This document shows positions 16,011 to 25,299 of a stretch of DNA of 34,085 nucleotides, one piece after another. Source of the DNA: Ruthenibacterium lactatiformans (GTDB lineage Bacteria > Bacillota > Clostridia > Oscillospirales > Ruminococcaceae). Position numbers and translations under genes: made by a program. Every line of letters begins with the position of its first letter. The stretch's first letter is position 1. The DNA lies in NCBI RefSeq assembly GCF_000949455.1, contig NZ_JXXK01000037.1, positions 1 through 34,085 of the forward strand, read 5' to 3'. A model generated the notes under the pieces. That model had not been told where the DNA came from and did no database searches. It saw only the letters and a list, made by a program, of their open reading frames with translations.

Positions 16011-17786
16011 ATGCACTTAAGAAAAGGGATCGGAGCGGTAATATTGGCAGGAGCAGTGGCGGTTTCCGCTGCGCCGACCGCATATTGCAATGACACCGGT
16101 ACGGAACCGATTGAAAGGCCAGGGTGGACTTTAGTCTTCCAGGAGGAATTCAACGACGCGGTTTTGAATCCCGCAAAGTTTTCCGATTCATACATGCCCC
16201 ACTGGACGACTCCGGAACAGAGCCTTGCCCATTACGATGTAGTGGACGGGATTTTATCTTTACGAATCGATAAGGAGACGCAGGGGCCTTGGTGGGCATT
16301 TGACGATGTTCAGAAAATTTCAAGCATCCAGACCGGCATGCGCGATGGAATGCACAACTTCTGGGATACCTGCACGATTACCGATCACCACCGGGCAGTC
16401 ACAAATTTTGAAACGAAGTACGGCTACTTTGAATTGAGGGCCCGTGTCCCTCATGATGGTGGGTTGCATAGTGCCTGGTGGATGATCGGAACAGAAGCCC
16501 GAGCGGATGAAACGGCTGAAATTGATGTTTTTGAGATTTGCGGGCCGGATGTCAAAGCTGGTAAAAGCCGTGTTCGCGTTTCCGTGCATCCATGGACAGA
16601 CGGCGGCTGCAAGGAACAAAGCCTGGATTACTACCCTGCGTGCGATGTATCACAGGATTTCCATGTGTATGGATTTGAATGGCAGCCAGGTGGGATGAAG
16701 TTTTATTTTGACGGCCAGCTTGTCAAGGAGACATCACAATCTCCAGACTACAAAATGACGACTTTTTTGGGAATCTATGAGAATGATTCGCCGCTGTGGA
16801 GCGGTACGCCGGATTATAACAGCGAATACCCAAAACGATTCGAAATCGATTATTTCCGGGTTTACAAAACCGATGAAATGCTGGCGCGGGATGCTGCAGA
16901 CAACAGAGCACCCGCGGCGGGGGAAAATTTAGCGCCCTATGCGGTAGCAGGTGCGGCACAGGATTGGAACTGGGAGAGCCCGCCCAGCAATATGATTGAT
17001 AACGATGCTTACTCGGCGATGCAGAGCAACGAAGCCCCTAATTTCCCGCAGTATTTGTATCTGGATTGGGAAGAAACGCAAACCTTTGATACCTTTATCA
17101 TGAAAGCCGCCTACGGTAAAGGCCAAGCGCCAACCAACTGGGAGCTGGAAGTATCTGCCGACGGTGAGACAGGATGGGTACCGGTGGCAGCTTCCGGCGA
17201 TGTAAATTGGAACGGAAATGATTGGCATGTAGAGAATCAGATCCTTCATTTCCCGGCGGCACAGGGGAAATCGCTGCGAATCAAGGTCAACAGCGCCAAT
17301 CTGCAGTGGAACCACTATGCGATTAATGAGATTCTTGTGAAAGATTCCTCAGCAAGCCCGCTCAATGCCAATATTGCCACTGAAAGCACATCGGAATGGA
17401 ACAGTGAAAATGGTGGCCTTTTGACGGACGGTGACCATTCTGAAGCGGCGCAGAGCGCAGATCGGATTACGCTGCCAACAGATATTGTGCTGAGCTGGCC
17501 CGAGCCTGTATCTTTTGATCAAATTCAAATGCATTGCTGGTATGCGCAAAATCAAGCCCCTACAAAGATATCCTTCCAAGTCTCGCAGGACGGTCAGATC
17601 TGGCAGGAAATCGTTCCGCCTACGGTTCTTGCTTGGGAATATGCAGACACCACGTTGGAAAATCAAACATTTTCATTTGAACAGGTGCAGGAGGTAAGAT
17701 TTTTGCGTATGAAAGTGCATGATGCGAACCTCAAATGGAAGCACTTTGCAATCAGTGAACTGGAAGTGTATAACCGTCAATCATAA
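16011..17786 (+). CDS. Secreted GH16 endo-glycanase with two C-terminal CBM32-like domains
   Basis: 591 residues. The signal peptide (to about residue 25) ends 'VSAAPTAYC'. The GH16 jelly-roll catalytic domain covers about 35-290: 'WTLVFQEEFND', 'YFELRARVPHDGGLHSAWWM', and the active-site signature EIDVFE with nucleophile E170, D172 and acid/base E175; it ends 'FEIDYFRVYK'. Two discoidin/CBM32-like domains follow (about 305-445 and 448-590), each with 'APTNWELEVSADG' or 'APTKISFQVSQDG' and a final 'W(N/K)HYAI/W KHFAI' strand. GH16 enzymes cut internal beta-linkages in galactans, laminarin-type glucans or host glycans; which one is not visible here. It starts 26 bases after the oxidoreductase. 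Confidence 0.88.
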   Translation: MHLRKGIGAVILAGAVAVSAAPTAYCNDTGTEPIERPGWTLVFQEEFNDAVLNPAKFSDSYMPHWTTPEQSLAHYDVVDGILSLRIDKETQGPWWAFDDVQKISSIQTGMRDGMHNFWDTCTITDHHRAVTNFETKYGYFELRARVPHDGGLHSAWWMIGTEARADETAEIDVFEICGPDVKAGKSRVRVSVHPWTDGGCKEQSLDYYPACDVSQDFHVYGFEWQPGGMKFYFDGQLVKETSQSPDYKMTTFLGIYENDSPLWSGTPDYNSEYPKRFEIDYFRVYKTDEMLARDAADNRAPAAGENLAPYAVAGAAQDWNWESPPSNMIDNDAYSAMQSNEAPNFPQYLYLDWEETQTFDTFIMKAAYGKGQAPTNWELEVSADGETGWVPVAASGDVNWNGNDWHVENQILHFPAAQGKSLRIKVNSANLQWNHYAINEILVKDSSASPLNANIATESTSEWNSENGGLLTDGDHSEAAQSADRITLPTDIVLSWPEPVSFDQIQMHCWYAQNQAPTKISFQVSQDGQIWQEIVPPTVLAWEYADTTLENQTFSFEQVQEVRFLRMKVHDANLKWKHFAISELEVYNRQS

Positions 17787-17801
17787 CAGTGGAGAATTGG
17801 T

Positions 17802-19298
17802 ATGGAATTTGATATTTTACCAGGCGAGGCGTTCTACGGCGGCGCCGTGATAGATGGAATCAACCAGCCCTATACGCAGGCCAGTGAGCGAGAACTGGAT
17901 CTGACTCGGAATCAAACGCCAAACCAGATGATGCCGTTGCTGCTCTCAACGGCAGGGCGTTGGGTGTGGAACCCGGATGGTATGCGTATATTGTTTCGAA
18001 AGGGGCGCATTCAGTGTACCGATGGGACGATTTTAGGACAAAGTACAGGCGGGTTGCGTCAAGCATATCTCGGTGCGATGGAACATTGCTTTCCATTACA
18101 CGAGATCCGGCTCGATGAGCGTCTGTTCAGCAGCCCGGTTTATAATACCTGGATAGAACTGACATTTCATCAGACGCAGGAGGGAGTGCTGCAGTATGCC
18201 CGTGCGGTGCTGGAGAACGGATTGCCTCCCGGGGTTCTGATGATCGATGATGGGTGGAGCGATTCCTATGGGCGCTGGCACTTTTCACGGGAGAAGTTTT
18301 ACGATCCGGAAGGAATGTTGTCGGAGCTGCACCGCTTGGGTTTTACAGTCATGTTATGGATATGCCCTTTTATCACACCGGACACGCAGGAATATCGTGA
18401 ATTAGAGCAGACGGGACTTCTGGTAACGGACAGGGACGGCAAGTCGTATATTTCTCATTGGTGGAATGGATGGTCCGCAGTATTGGATATGACGCAGCCC
18501 GCAGCCTGCAGTTGGCTGAAGAGACAGCTGGATGGCCTTCAAGCAATGGGGGTGGACGGCTTTAAGTTCGATGCGGGGGACAGCGTTTACTATCCGGCGG
18601 ACAGTGTTGTCACGGGCGATACGCACAGTAAGGCTTGGGCTGCCTTTGGCGAGAGATACCCGCTGAACGAATTCCGCGTAACGAATGGGGCCGGCGGTTG
18701 GTCGCTGATGCAGAGACTCAGTGACAAGGAGCATAGCTGGGGAGACACCGGGCTTGCGGCGTTGATTCCGAATGCCATTATACAAAGTCTAACAGGACAC
18801 CCATTTTTATGCCCGGACATGATCGGCGGTGGAGAGTACCACAATTTTTATGGTCAGAAAGTGCTGGATCATGAGTTGATGGTGCGTTGGGCGCAAATTG
18901 CCTGTCTGATGCCAGTGATGCAGTTTTCGGTTGCGCCCTGGCGCATTCTATCAGCCCAAGATTACGCAAAGGTCAAACAGGCCGTGGCGCTGCGCAGCCG
19001 CTATATGCCGTTGCTCCGCCAAGCTTTGGCACAATGCAGAAACACAGGCGAACCGGTTTTACGCCCAATGGCGTATAATTTCACGGAGCCAGCCTGTGCG
19101 AGAGTGACAGATCAGTTCATGGTTGGCGACAAGCTGTTGGTTGCGCCAATCCTGGAAAAAGGGGCAACGCGGCGTACCGTTTACTTCCCAAAGGGTTCCT
19201 GGTGCTCTGAGTGCGGGGAAAGATACGACAGCACGGGAGAAGTTTATGAAATTGAAGTGGGAGACCGAATTGGAATTTTTGAAAAGGAAAGTGGATGA
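17802..19298 (+). CDS. GH31 family alpha-glycosidase, MYORG-like clade, cytoplasmic
   Basis: 498 residues, no signal peptide, start ATG 17802 with GGAG upstream, 15 bases after the GH16 gene. The TIM barrel carries 'VLMIDDGWSDSYGRW', 'VMLWICPFITP', the nucleophile D257 in 'VDGFKFDAGD' and a likely acid/base D315 in 'HSWGDTGLAAL'. 'HPFLCPDMIGGG' and 'LIPNAIIQSLTG' resemble the MYORG-type group, whose human member acts as an alpha-galactosidase, rather than YihQ-type sulfoquinovosidases. It is shorter than classical GH31 enzymes of 700 or more residues because flanking domains are small. Expected role: release of a terminal alpha-sugar, perhaps galactose, from imported oligosaccharides. The next gene overlaps it by four bases. 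Confidence 0.85.
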   Translation: MEFDILPGEAFYGGAVIDGINQPYTQASERELDLTRNQTPNQMMPLLLSTAGRWVWNPDGMRILFRKGRIQCTDGTILGQSTGGLRQAYLGAMEHCFPLHEIRLDERLFSSPVYNTWIELTFHQTQEGVLQYARAVLENGLPPGVLMIDDGWSDSYGRWHFSREKFYDPEGMLSELHRLGFTVMLWICPFITPDTQEYRELEQTGLLVTDRDGKSYISHWWNGWSAVLDMTQPAACSWLKRQLDGLQAMGVDGFKFDAGDSVYYPADSVVTGDTHSKAWAAFGERYPLNEFRVTNGAGGWSLMQRLSDKEHSWGDTGLAALIPNAIIQSLTGHPFLCPDMIGGGEYHNFYGQKVLDHELMVRWAQIACLMPVMQFSVAPWRILSAQDYAKVKQAVALRSRYMPLLRQALAQCRNTGEPVLRPMAYNFTEPACARVTDQFMVGDKLLVAPILEKGATRRTVYFPKGSWCSECGERYDSTGEVYEIEVGDRIGIFEKESG

Positions 19299-20722
19299 AT
19301 ATGAAAAAAAGATTGGTCGCTTGCCTGGTTATAGTTGCACTGCTGTGCAGCAGTTTGCTGCCGGCCGCTGCTGCCGAAGAAACCGATTTGCTTGTAAACG
19401 GAGGTTTTGAGACCGGCGACAGCACCGGATGGAATTGGTTCAATAACGCCGTTGTTGACAGCGCTGCTCCGCATAGCGGAAACTATTGTGCTAAAGTAGC
19501 CAAAAACAGCAGTTATGAGCAAGTTGTTACGGTATCTCCGGATACGAAATATGTTTTAACAGGGTGGGCAAAATCTGAGGGCAGTTCCGTTATGACGCTG
19601 GGCGTAAAAAATTACGGTGGGCAGGAAACTTTTTCGGCTACGCTTTCAGCCGACTATCAGCAGCTGGCGGTTACTTTCACAACCGGGCCCAATGCGCAAA
19701 CAGCGACTATATATGGATATCGACAGAATAGTGGTTCCGGTGCAGGCTATTTCGACGATGTAGAACTTACAGCGGTGCAAGATTTTGCTCCATATCAGCC
19801 GTTGGCAAATGCCATAGCGCCTCAAGCAATTCCTACCTATGACGGCGCCAACCAGCCTACACATCCCTCGGTGGTGAAATTTGAACAGCCTTGGAATGGT
19901 TATCTGTATTGGATGGCAATGACACCTTATCCCTTCAATGATGGGAGCTACGAAAACCCATCGATTGTTGCGTCAAACGATGGAGAAAATTGGATTGTGC
20001 CAGAAGGGGTCTCGAATCCTTTGGCCGGCACGCCAAGTCCGGGCCACAATTGTGACGTGGATCTTGTATATGTTCCAGCCTCGGATGAATTGCGGATGTA
20101 CTACGTAGAGGCAGATGATATCATCAGCTCAAGGGTAAAAATGATAAGTTCCCGTGACGGTGTACACTGGAGCGAGCCGCAGGTCGTAATGCAGGATCTG
20201 GTAAGGAAATACAGTATTCTATCGCCGTCTATTGAGATTCTGCCAGATGGCACCTATATGATGTGGTATGTGGATACGGGGAATGCAGGATGGAATAGCC
20301 AGAATAACCAAGTAAAATATCGTACATCTGCGGATGGAATCAAATGGTCAGGCGCAGTCACCTGTACGGATTTTGTACAACCTGGATATCAAATATGGCA
20401 CATCGATGTACATTATGACACATCAAGCGGAGCTTACTATGCAGTTTATCCGGCTTATCCGAATGGCACCGATTGCGACCACTGCAATTTGTTTTTCGCA
20501 GTGAATCGGACAGGAAAACAGTGGGAAACTTTTAGCCGGCCAATTTTGAAGCCGTCAACGGAAGGCGGCTGGGATGATTTCTGCATTTACCGGTCCTCTA
20601 TGCTGATTGACGACGGAATGTTGAAAGTGTGGTACGGAGCAAAAAAGCAAGAGGATTCTTCCTGGCATACTGGGCTAACCATGCGTGATTTTTCTGAATT
20701 TATGAAAATATTGGAACGCTAA
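19295..20722 (+). CDS. Secreted carbohydrate-binding plus five-bladed beta-propeller protein (GH32/43-like fold)
   Basis: 475 residues from ATG 19295 (ATGA overlap with GH31); ATG 19301 is an alternative. The signal peptide ends 'LLPAAAAEE' near residue 26. Residues about 28-160 look like a CBM4/9/22-type jelly roll ('LLVNGGFETGDSTGWNWF', 'YFDDVELTAV'). Residues about 175-475 look like a GH32/43/117-type propeller with repeated 'SNDGENW', 'SRDGVHWSEP', 'TSADGIKWSG' turns and 'HPSVVKFEQPWNGYLYWMAM' at the start. Acids such as the D in 'CDVDLVYVP' and E in 'SPSIEILPDG' could be catalytic, but I cannot assign them. The family number and substrate are unknown. It is the last gene of the 9536-20722 operon. 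Confidence 0.65.
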   Translation: MNMKKRLVACLVIVALLCSSLLPAAAAEETDLLVNGGFETGDSTGWNWFNNAVVDSAAPHSGNYCAKVAKNSSYEQVVTVSPDTKYVLTGWAKSEGSSVMTLGVKNYGGQETFSATLSADYQQLAVTFTTGPNAQTATIYGYRQNSGSGAGYFDDVELTAVQDFAPYQPLANAIAPQAIPTYDGANQPTHPSVVKFEQPWNGYLYWMAMTPYPFNDGSYENPSIVASNDGENWIVPEGVSNPLAGTPSPGHNCDVDLVYVPASDELRMYYVEADDIISSRVKMISSRDGVHWSEPQVVMQDLVRKYSILSPSIEILPDGTYMMWYVDTGNAGWNSQNNQVKYRTSADGIKWSGAVTCTDFVQPGYQIWHIDVHYDTSSGAYYAVYPAYPNGTDCDHCNLFFAVNRTGKQWETFSRPILKPSTEGGWDDFCIYRSSMLIDDGMLKVWYGAKKQEDSSWHTGLTMRDFSEFMKILER

Positions 20723-20844
20723 TTTTTTTTGCTCCGTTCTTAGAGGGGCATGATGGATTCAATGTGTTTTAAAGCAGAACGCTTTGTTCAATTAACATTA
20801 TCACATTGACGTTGAGTATAGGGTGAAAATTACATAGAAAACAG

Positions 20845-20875
20845 GCCCCAGCTACCGCAGCTGGGGCTATTTTTT
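20845..20875 (+). terminator. Rho-independent terminator of the hydrolase operon
   Basis: GCCCCAGCT and AGCTGGGGC form a perfect 9-bp stem over ACCGC, followed by TATTTTTT, 122 bases after the propeller gene. It closes the operon that starts at 9536. Confidence 0.85.
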
Positions 20876-21048
20876 CACAGGCTACAAGCTCAGGGGAAAA
20901 GTGTCCCCTTTTGCAGGAGGAAATTTGAAACAGAGACCCTAAAAATCGAGATGTGTACAGTATCATGAGAAGGATAAGTAAAAAAGATAAAATGAACAGA
21001 AGAAAAAGAGCGCTTCTGTTTGGGGTGGAAGGGAGCCAGGCCACGGTG

Positions 21049-21345
21049 ATGGAATAACGAAAAGAATTCATACAGGAATATCTGACGAGAGGGAAAAGTG
21101 ATTTTAAAGAACTCTGTCAGAAATATGGGATATCAGAGAAAACGGGTCATAAGTGCAAAAACCGTTTTTTTGAATACGGTTATACGGATTTGGAGACCGG
21201 AGCAGAGCACCGGAAAACAGCCCGTCAAAGTTGGATGAGGCTACCGTAATACAACTCAATAAACTGAGGACGGCACATCCGAGCTGGGGCCAAAAAAATT
21301 GCAGTTCTTTACAAAAAAGCCCACCCCACTGTAACCACGCATACG
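21049..21345 (+). pseudogene. Decayed IS481/IS3-type transposase N-terminus
   Basis: The frame from ATG 21049 reads M-E-stop, then RKEFIQEYLTRGKSDFKELC, 'QKYGISEKTGHK' and 'NRFFEYGYTDLE', the helix-turn-helix start of an IS481-type transposase. After a frameshift it goes on as 'SPSKLDEATVIQLNKLRTAH' and 'PSWGQK', then after another as 'KKIAVLYKKAHPTVTT'. The catalytic DDE core is absent. A stop at codon 3 and at least two frameshifts show it is dead. No terminal repeats were identified. Confidence 0.75.
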
Positions 21346-21349
21346 AAGC

Positions 21350-21848
21350 TCATTGTAAATTATATTTTCCATTGCATGGAGCTGTTCAAACTGCTGGAAG
21401 CTGATTCTTGCATTGCGAAGGCTGAAATCGGGAAATAGTAGGAATCGCTATTTTGAAAATGGATTGAATACTATTACAAATGCTGTTGCTTTTTCAGCAA
21501 ACGCTGCGGAGCGTCATCTGTCAATTTTCGTCCGATGCGGCAGACTCAGCAGTTTTTTCGATAGATTGTTGAATATTCAAAATGTTGGCTTATTTGAACT
21601 CATACTGGATGGTAAAAGGAGATATCCAAACTTGAAGACACTGCGGGACAATTCTAAATTTTGATAAAATTTTTTGGCAATATTGTACTGTTGATATATA
21701 TTTCTTATTATTGTAATCTAATGATATAATACATATATAGTACAATTATTTTGTATAATTAAATGTTGATCGAATGTAATAAAACCATACAATCATCTTT
21801 GCTGTGCACATAGAGTAATGAAAAATTGCATATGAGGGAGAGAGTGAT
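21350..21848. other. AT-rich spacer before the second sensor kinase
   Basis: About 500 bases without a convincing gene. An open frame at 21413-21664 has no ribosome site and no protein-like pattern. The last 150 bases are very AT-rich and hold TATAAT hexamers at 21725-21730 and 21754-21759, either of which could be the kinase -10 box; neither has a good -35 at 17 bp. Confidence 0.4.
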
Positions 21849-23594
21849 TTGAAGGTTGACGAAACAATATACAAAAACTATTTTTATAAAAAAGTCCTTT
21901 TCTTACTGTTTTTTGGCATCTTATCATTAATGCTGTTAGTGTCATTTGGGACTTTTTATATCTATTTTCGGTACTATATGAATGCGTTGGCAGACTCTTC
22001 GCTGCAAAATTCGGCATATGTCTGCAGCAATTTGGATAATTACCTTCAAGATGTCACACTTACCACTGACGATATGTACATTGATAGCCAGATTCATCAG
22101 CTTTTAACACATCCTGACCAAGGAAATCAGGCTTTATTTCAAAAATATTATTCTCGGCATAAATTTTCCAATCCCTATTTCATTTGTCAAATAGAACTAT
22201 TCGATTTTTGGGGAAATCGTTATGTGTATTATAATTCTGCTGCGTTGACGCATAGTTTCCTTTCAGATGCTCAAACCCTTCAAGAGAAATGGTTAACATC
22301 GATAAAAAATGCCGGGGGACGGATTGTATGGATAGATGGAAGAGAAGTTTCGCCAAAAGCTTCTCATTTATTGTTTGCGATGCGCCTCATCAAAAATGCC
22401 AATGCGAATCAACCAATTGGGGTAGCCGTCGTCAGCATCCTCAAACGGAGCGTATCCGACAACTTGAGCAGCTATGCTTCCTCTACCACGCAAATCTATT
22501 TAACAGACGCAGAAGGGAAAATCGTACTTGAGCAAACGGTATCGCAAGCAGTAAGCGATAATTCCGCGCCTGTATTGGATATGGCGCTGGTTTCGGGCCC
22601 TAAGGGGTATTATACCTCTTTTTCTGAAAGTCTGGTAACCGTTTATTCGTTGGATGCACACACCGGCTGGTACGTAGTTCAAGTAACGCAAATGCCAACG
22701 TTTCCTATGTTTCTCAAACAGCTTTCCGGGTCGCTTCCCATTATTTTTGTTATTGTCCTGATTGTAGCGGCACTTTTCTCCTGGTTCCTGTACCGCACGG
22801 TTTCCAGGCCGATCCTTATGCTGGTAGAGTGCATGCGCAGTCTGGAGACGCTGGATTTTGCTCCGCCGGATCTGGACATTACGCGTACTGATGAGTTGGG
22901 CTACCTAAATCGCAGTTATCTGCTGTTGCTGGATGAATTGAACCGTCTTTTTCAAAGTTTGGTACAGGAACAAAATGCAAAGAAAAACGCTGAACTGGAA
23001 GCGCTTCGTGCGCAAATCAATCCGCACTTTTTATATAATACGCTGACCGCAGTACGTTTTCTGGTCGATATGCAGCACAACCAAAGCGCCAGCGAGGTAT
23101 TGATCAGTCTGATCAAGCTGCTGAAAATCAATCTTGATACCAAACGTGAAATGCTTACAGTGGAAGAGGAACTGGAATATCTGCGCAATTATCTGCTGAT
23201 CCAAAGGCATCGCTACGACAATTTTGAAGTTTATTACGATGTAGATGCTCAAGCGTTGCCTTGCCTGATACCCCGTCTGCTAATTCAGCCGTTGGTAGAA
23301 AACAGTTTGTTTCATGGACTGAAAAACGGCAGCCTTCATGGATGCATCTATATTTCTATACAGCGTAAGAAGACGCTGCTTTCTGTGCAGGTACGTGATA
23401 ACGGCTGCGGTTTTCCTCAAAATTTTGACCTTTTTGCTCCCAACCCCAATTCTCAGCGCTTCAGTGTAAGTATCGGCTTGAATAATGTTAACGAGCGGCT
23501 GCGGCTGCGCTACGGGACGGAGGCCATGCTTCATATTGAAAACGCTTCTGGCGGAGGAGCCTGTATTTCTTTCGAAATCCCAGTAGAGGAGTGA
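21849..23594 (+). CDS. Second membrane sensor histidine kinase (YesM-like)
   Basis: 581 residues with a TTG start at 21849 and GAGGGAGAGAG upstream; no ATG fits better. Membrane helix one is 'FLLFFGILSLMLLVSFGTFY' and helix two is 'PIIFVIVLIVAALFSWFLYR' (about 295-315), with an extracytoplasmic sensor between them. The kinase core has 'INPHFLYNTLTAVRFLV' (His near 392), 'LVENSLFHGLKNG', 'VRDNGCGFPQNF' and 'IGLNNVNERLRLRYG'. Its sensor differs clearly from that of the kinase at 7467-9260, so it probably responds to another ligand. The response regulator starts four bases after its stop. Confidence 0.92.
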   Translation: MKVDETIYKNYFYKKVLFLLFFGILSLMLLVSFGTFYIYFRYYMNALADSSLQNSAYVCSNLDNYLQDVTLTTDDMYIDSQIHQLLTHPDQGNQALFQKYYSRHKFSNPYFICQIELFDFWGNRYVYYNSAALTHSFLSDAQTLQEKWLTSIKNAGGRIVWIDGREVSPKASHLLFAMRLIKNANANQPIGVAVVSILKRSVSDNLSSYASSTTQIYLTDAEGKIVLEQTVSQAVSDNSAPVLDMALVSGPKGYYTSFSESLVTVYSLDAHTGWYVVQVTQMPTFPMFLKQLSGSLPIIFVIVLIVAALFSWFLYRTVSRPILMLVECMRSLETLDFAPPDLDITRTDELGYLNRSYLLLLDELNRLFQSLVQEQNAKKNAELEALRAQINPHFLYNTLTAVRFLVDMQHNQSASEVLISLIKLLKINLDTKREMLTVEEELEYLRNYLLIQRHRYDNFEVYYDVDAQALPCLIPRLLIQPLVENSLFHGLKNGSLHGCIYISIQRKKTLLSVQVRDNGCGFPQNFDLFAPNPNSQRFSVSIGLNNVNERLRLRYGTEAMLHIENASGGGACISFEIPVEE

Positions 23595-23598
23595 TTCT

Positions 23599-25128
23599 GT
23601 GCTTCGCCTTTTGATTGTCGACGATGAAGTGATTGTGCGTAAATGGCTCACTTTGGTGTTTCAGCCCTTTGATAAAGAATTTGTGGTGGTCGACGCCGCA
23701 GCGAATGGCCATGAGGCGTTGGAAATCTGCCGTATCCACGCAATTGATATCGTAATAACCGATATAATTATGCCAGATATGGACGGAATGTCATTTATTC
23801 AGGCTCTGCGGGAATTCAATTTGCATACGCAAGTAATTATCTTATCCAATCACGCGGATTTTTCTCTGGCTCAAAAGGGAATGTCTTTCGGAGCAGCAGC
23901 ATATTTGCTGAAAGGAGAAATTACTGAGGAAGAATTGCTGGAAGCTACCCGTCGGGCGGGAAAGAAGTTGGCCGCTGACGATAATCCACCATCTCCATCC
24001 TTTTTAGGGATAAGCTCTCATCAAGTGTCTGAGCTGCTGACGGGCGGAACAGGGGAGGTTTTACAAGCCTTTGACCGGGCTTTGATTTCCGAGAAAGATA
24101 CCGTTTGGTGCATTGTATTCAGTCAGGACGTCACTCCGGCAGTTTCATCATCGTTGGGTATGACAAATGGTGCTGAATGGACAAATCAGCTGACAGCCCT
24201 GTTGGCGGCAGCGGAGCTTTCAGGAACGGTTGGCATGATTACAGACCATATTGCCGCCGCCGTGGTACGTACAATGGGAATCTCTGAAGATGTTTTTTGT
24301 GAACGGGTCCATAAGCTGCTTACACTGCCTTCCCGGCTTTCTTTTTCTCTTGGTGTCGATGGTCCCGCCAGTAATTCCAAGGAGCTGGAACACGCTTTTT
24401 CTCATGCCTGCGATGCGCTTAACGATCGTTTTTTTCGGGGGCCCGGGGCGTTCTGCCGGTACCGGTCAACTACGGGCGAACACTCGGATTTCCGGAAAGA
24501 AATAAATATGGTACAAACGCTGATACAGGGGAACGAACTGGACCGCCTTAAGAATATGCTGAAACAGATATCTGCCCGGCGCGATAAATACACTATACAG
24601 GATATCGATCATCTTCGCAGAGTGTTCAACACCATGGCGGAAACTTTGATACATCATACATTGTCCTATTGTCCCCGGGCAGCGGAGTCACAGCTGGCAC
24701 AGGTCAATCCTCTGGCTGAAATCAATGGCATGGTGTTTTTGGATGATATAATAGCGTGGTCAGAACGTCTGATTGACATATGCCATAATCTTTTGCGGCA
24801 GACTGTGGACGACAGCAATATGGGCCCGGTCTTGAAATATATTGAACAAAATTATATGCATAATCTTACATTGAGCCAGATTTCAACAGTGGCGGGCTTT
24901 AGCCCAAATTATTTTTGCAACATCTTTAAGGCGTGTACGGGAAAAAGTGTAAGCGCTTACCTTACCGACCTCCGTATCCAGCAAGCCAAGCGGCTGCTTA
25001 CCACCACCAGCAAAAGCATTAATCTAATAGCTGAAGATGTTGGTTATGAATCCTCCAGCTATTTTATAAAGATATTTAAAGACACAACAGGGATGACGCC
25101 CAATCGCTTTCGGCGCATGAATCGGTAA
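23599..25128 (+). CDS. Second AraC-type response regulator (YesN-like)
   Basis: 509 residues with a GTG start at 23599, seven bases after GAGGAG. The receiver domain has D8/D9, the phosphorylation site D55 ('VITDIIMPDMDG') and 'AAYLLKGEI', where the usual Lys-Pro is Lys-Gly. A linker of about 280 residues follows. The AraC HTH pair at about 410-507 reads 'LTLSQISTVAGFSPNYFCNI' and 'LIAEDVGYESSSYFIKIFKD', ending 'MTPNRFRRMN'. It is paired with the kinase just upstream. Likely targets are the nearby importer and sulfatase genes from 26661, by proximity only. Confidence 0.92.
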   Translation: MLRLLIVDDEVIVRKWLTLVFQPFDKEFVVVDAAANGHEALEICRIHAIDIVITDIIMPDMDGMSFIQALREFNLHTQVIILSNHADFSLAQKGMSFGAAAYLLKGEITEEELLEATRRAGKKLAADDNPPSPSFLGISSHQVSELLTGGTGEVLQAFDRALISEKDTVWCIVFSQDVTPAVSSSLGMTNGAEWTNQLTALLAAAELSGTVGMITDHIAAAVVRTMGISEDVFCERVHKLLTLPSRLSFSLGVDGPASNSKELEHAFSHACDALNDRFFRGPGAFCRYRSTTGEHSDFRKEINMVQTLIQGNELDRLKNMLKQISARRDKYTIQDIDHLRRVFNTMAETLIHHTLSYCPRAAESQLAQVNPLAEINGMVFLDDIIAWSERLIDICHNLLRQTVDDSNMGPVLKYIEQNYMHNLTLSQISTVAGFSPNYFCNIFKACTGKSVSAYLTDLRIQQAKRLLTTTSKSINLIAEDVGYESSSYFIKIFKDTTGMTPNRFRRMNR

Positions 25129-25153
25129 CAGATGCACAGTGGCAATAAAAATT

Positions 25154-25204
25154 GCTCCCTTTATAAAAGACAGCAAAGTAAACGTTGTCTCTTATAGAGG
25201 GAGC
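25154..25204. terminator. Bidirectional terminator between regulator and epimerase genes
   Basis: GCTCCCT pairs with AGGGAGC, and the stem continues through TATAA/TTATA and AGACA/TTGTCT with small mismatches around a short loop. On the minus strand the hairpin is followed by AATTTTTATT, a good T-run; on the plus strand by TGATTTTA. It can stop both converging transcripts. Confidence 0.7.
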
Positions 25205-25299
25205 TGATTTTATATCATATCGATTCGGAATTCAGCCGGGTCGTCAACAATATGCAGTTCTGAACAATGCATCCCGTTTTCTATTGACGCATTGCCTGT

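Noticed and set aside
21413..21664. 83-codon open frame in the AT-rich spacer
   Set aside because: No ribosome site and no protein-like pattern.
25204..25299. Open frame continuing past the epimerase stop on the minus strand
   Set aside because: About 35 sense codons follow the TAA, but the protein already has a normal family length and end, and the text resembles no known tail.
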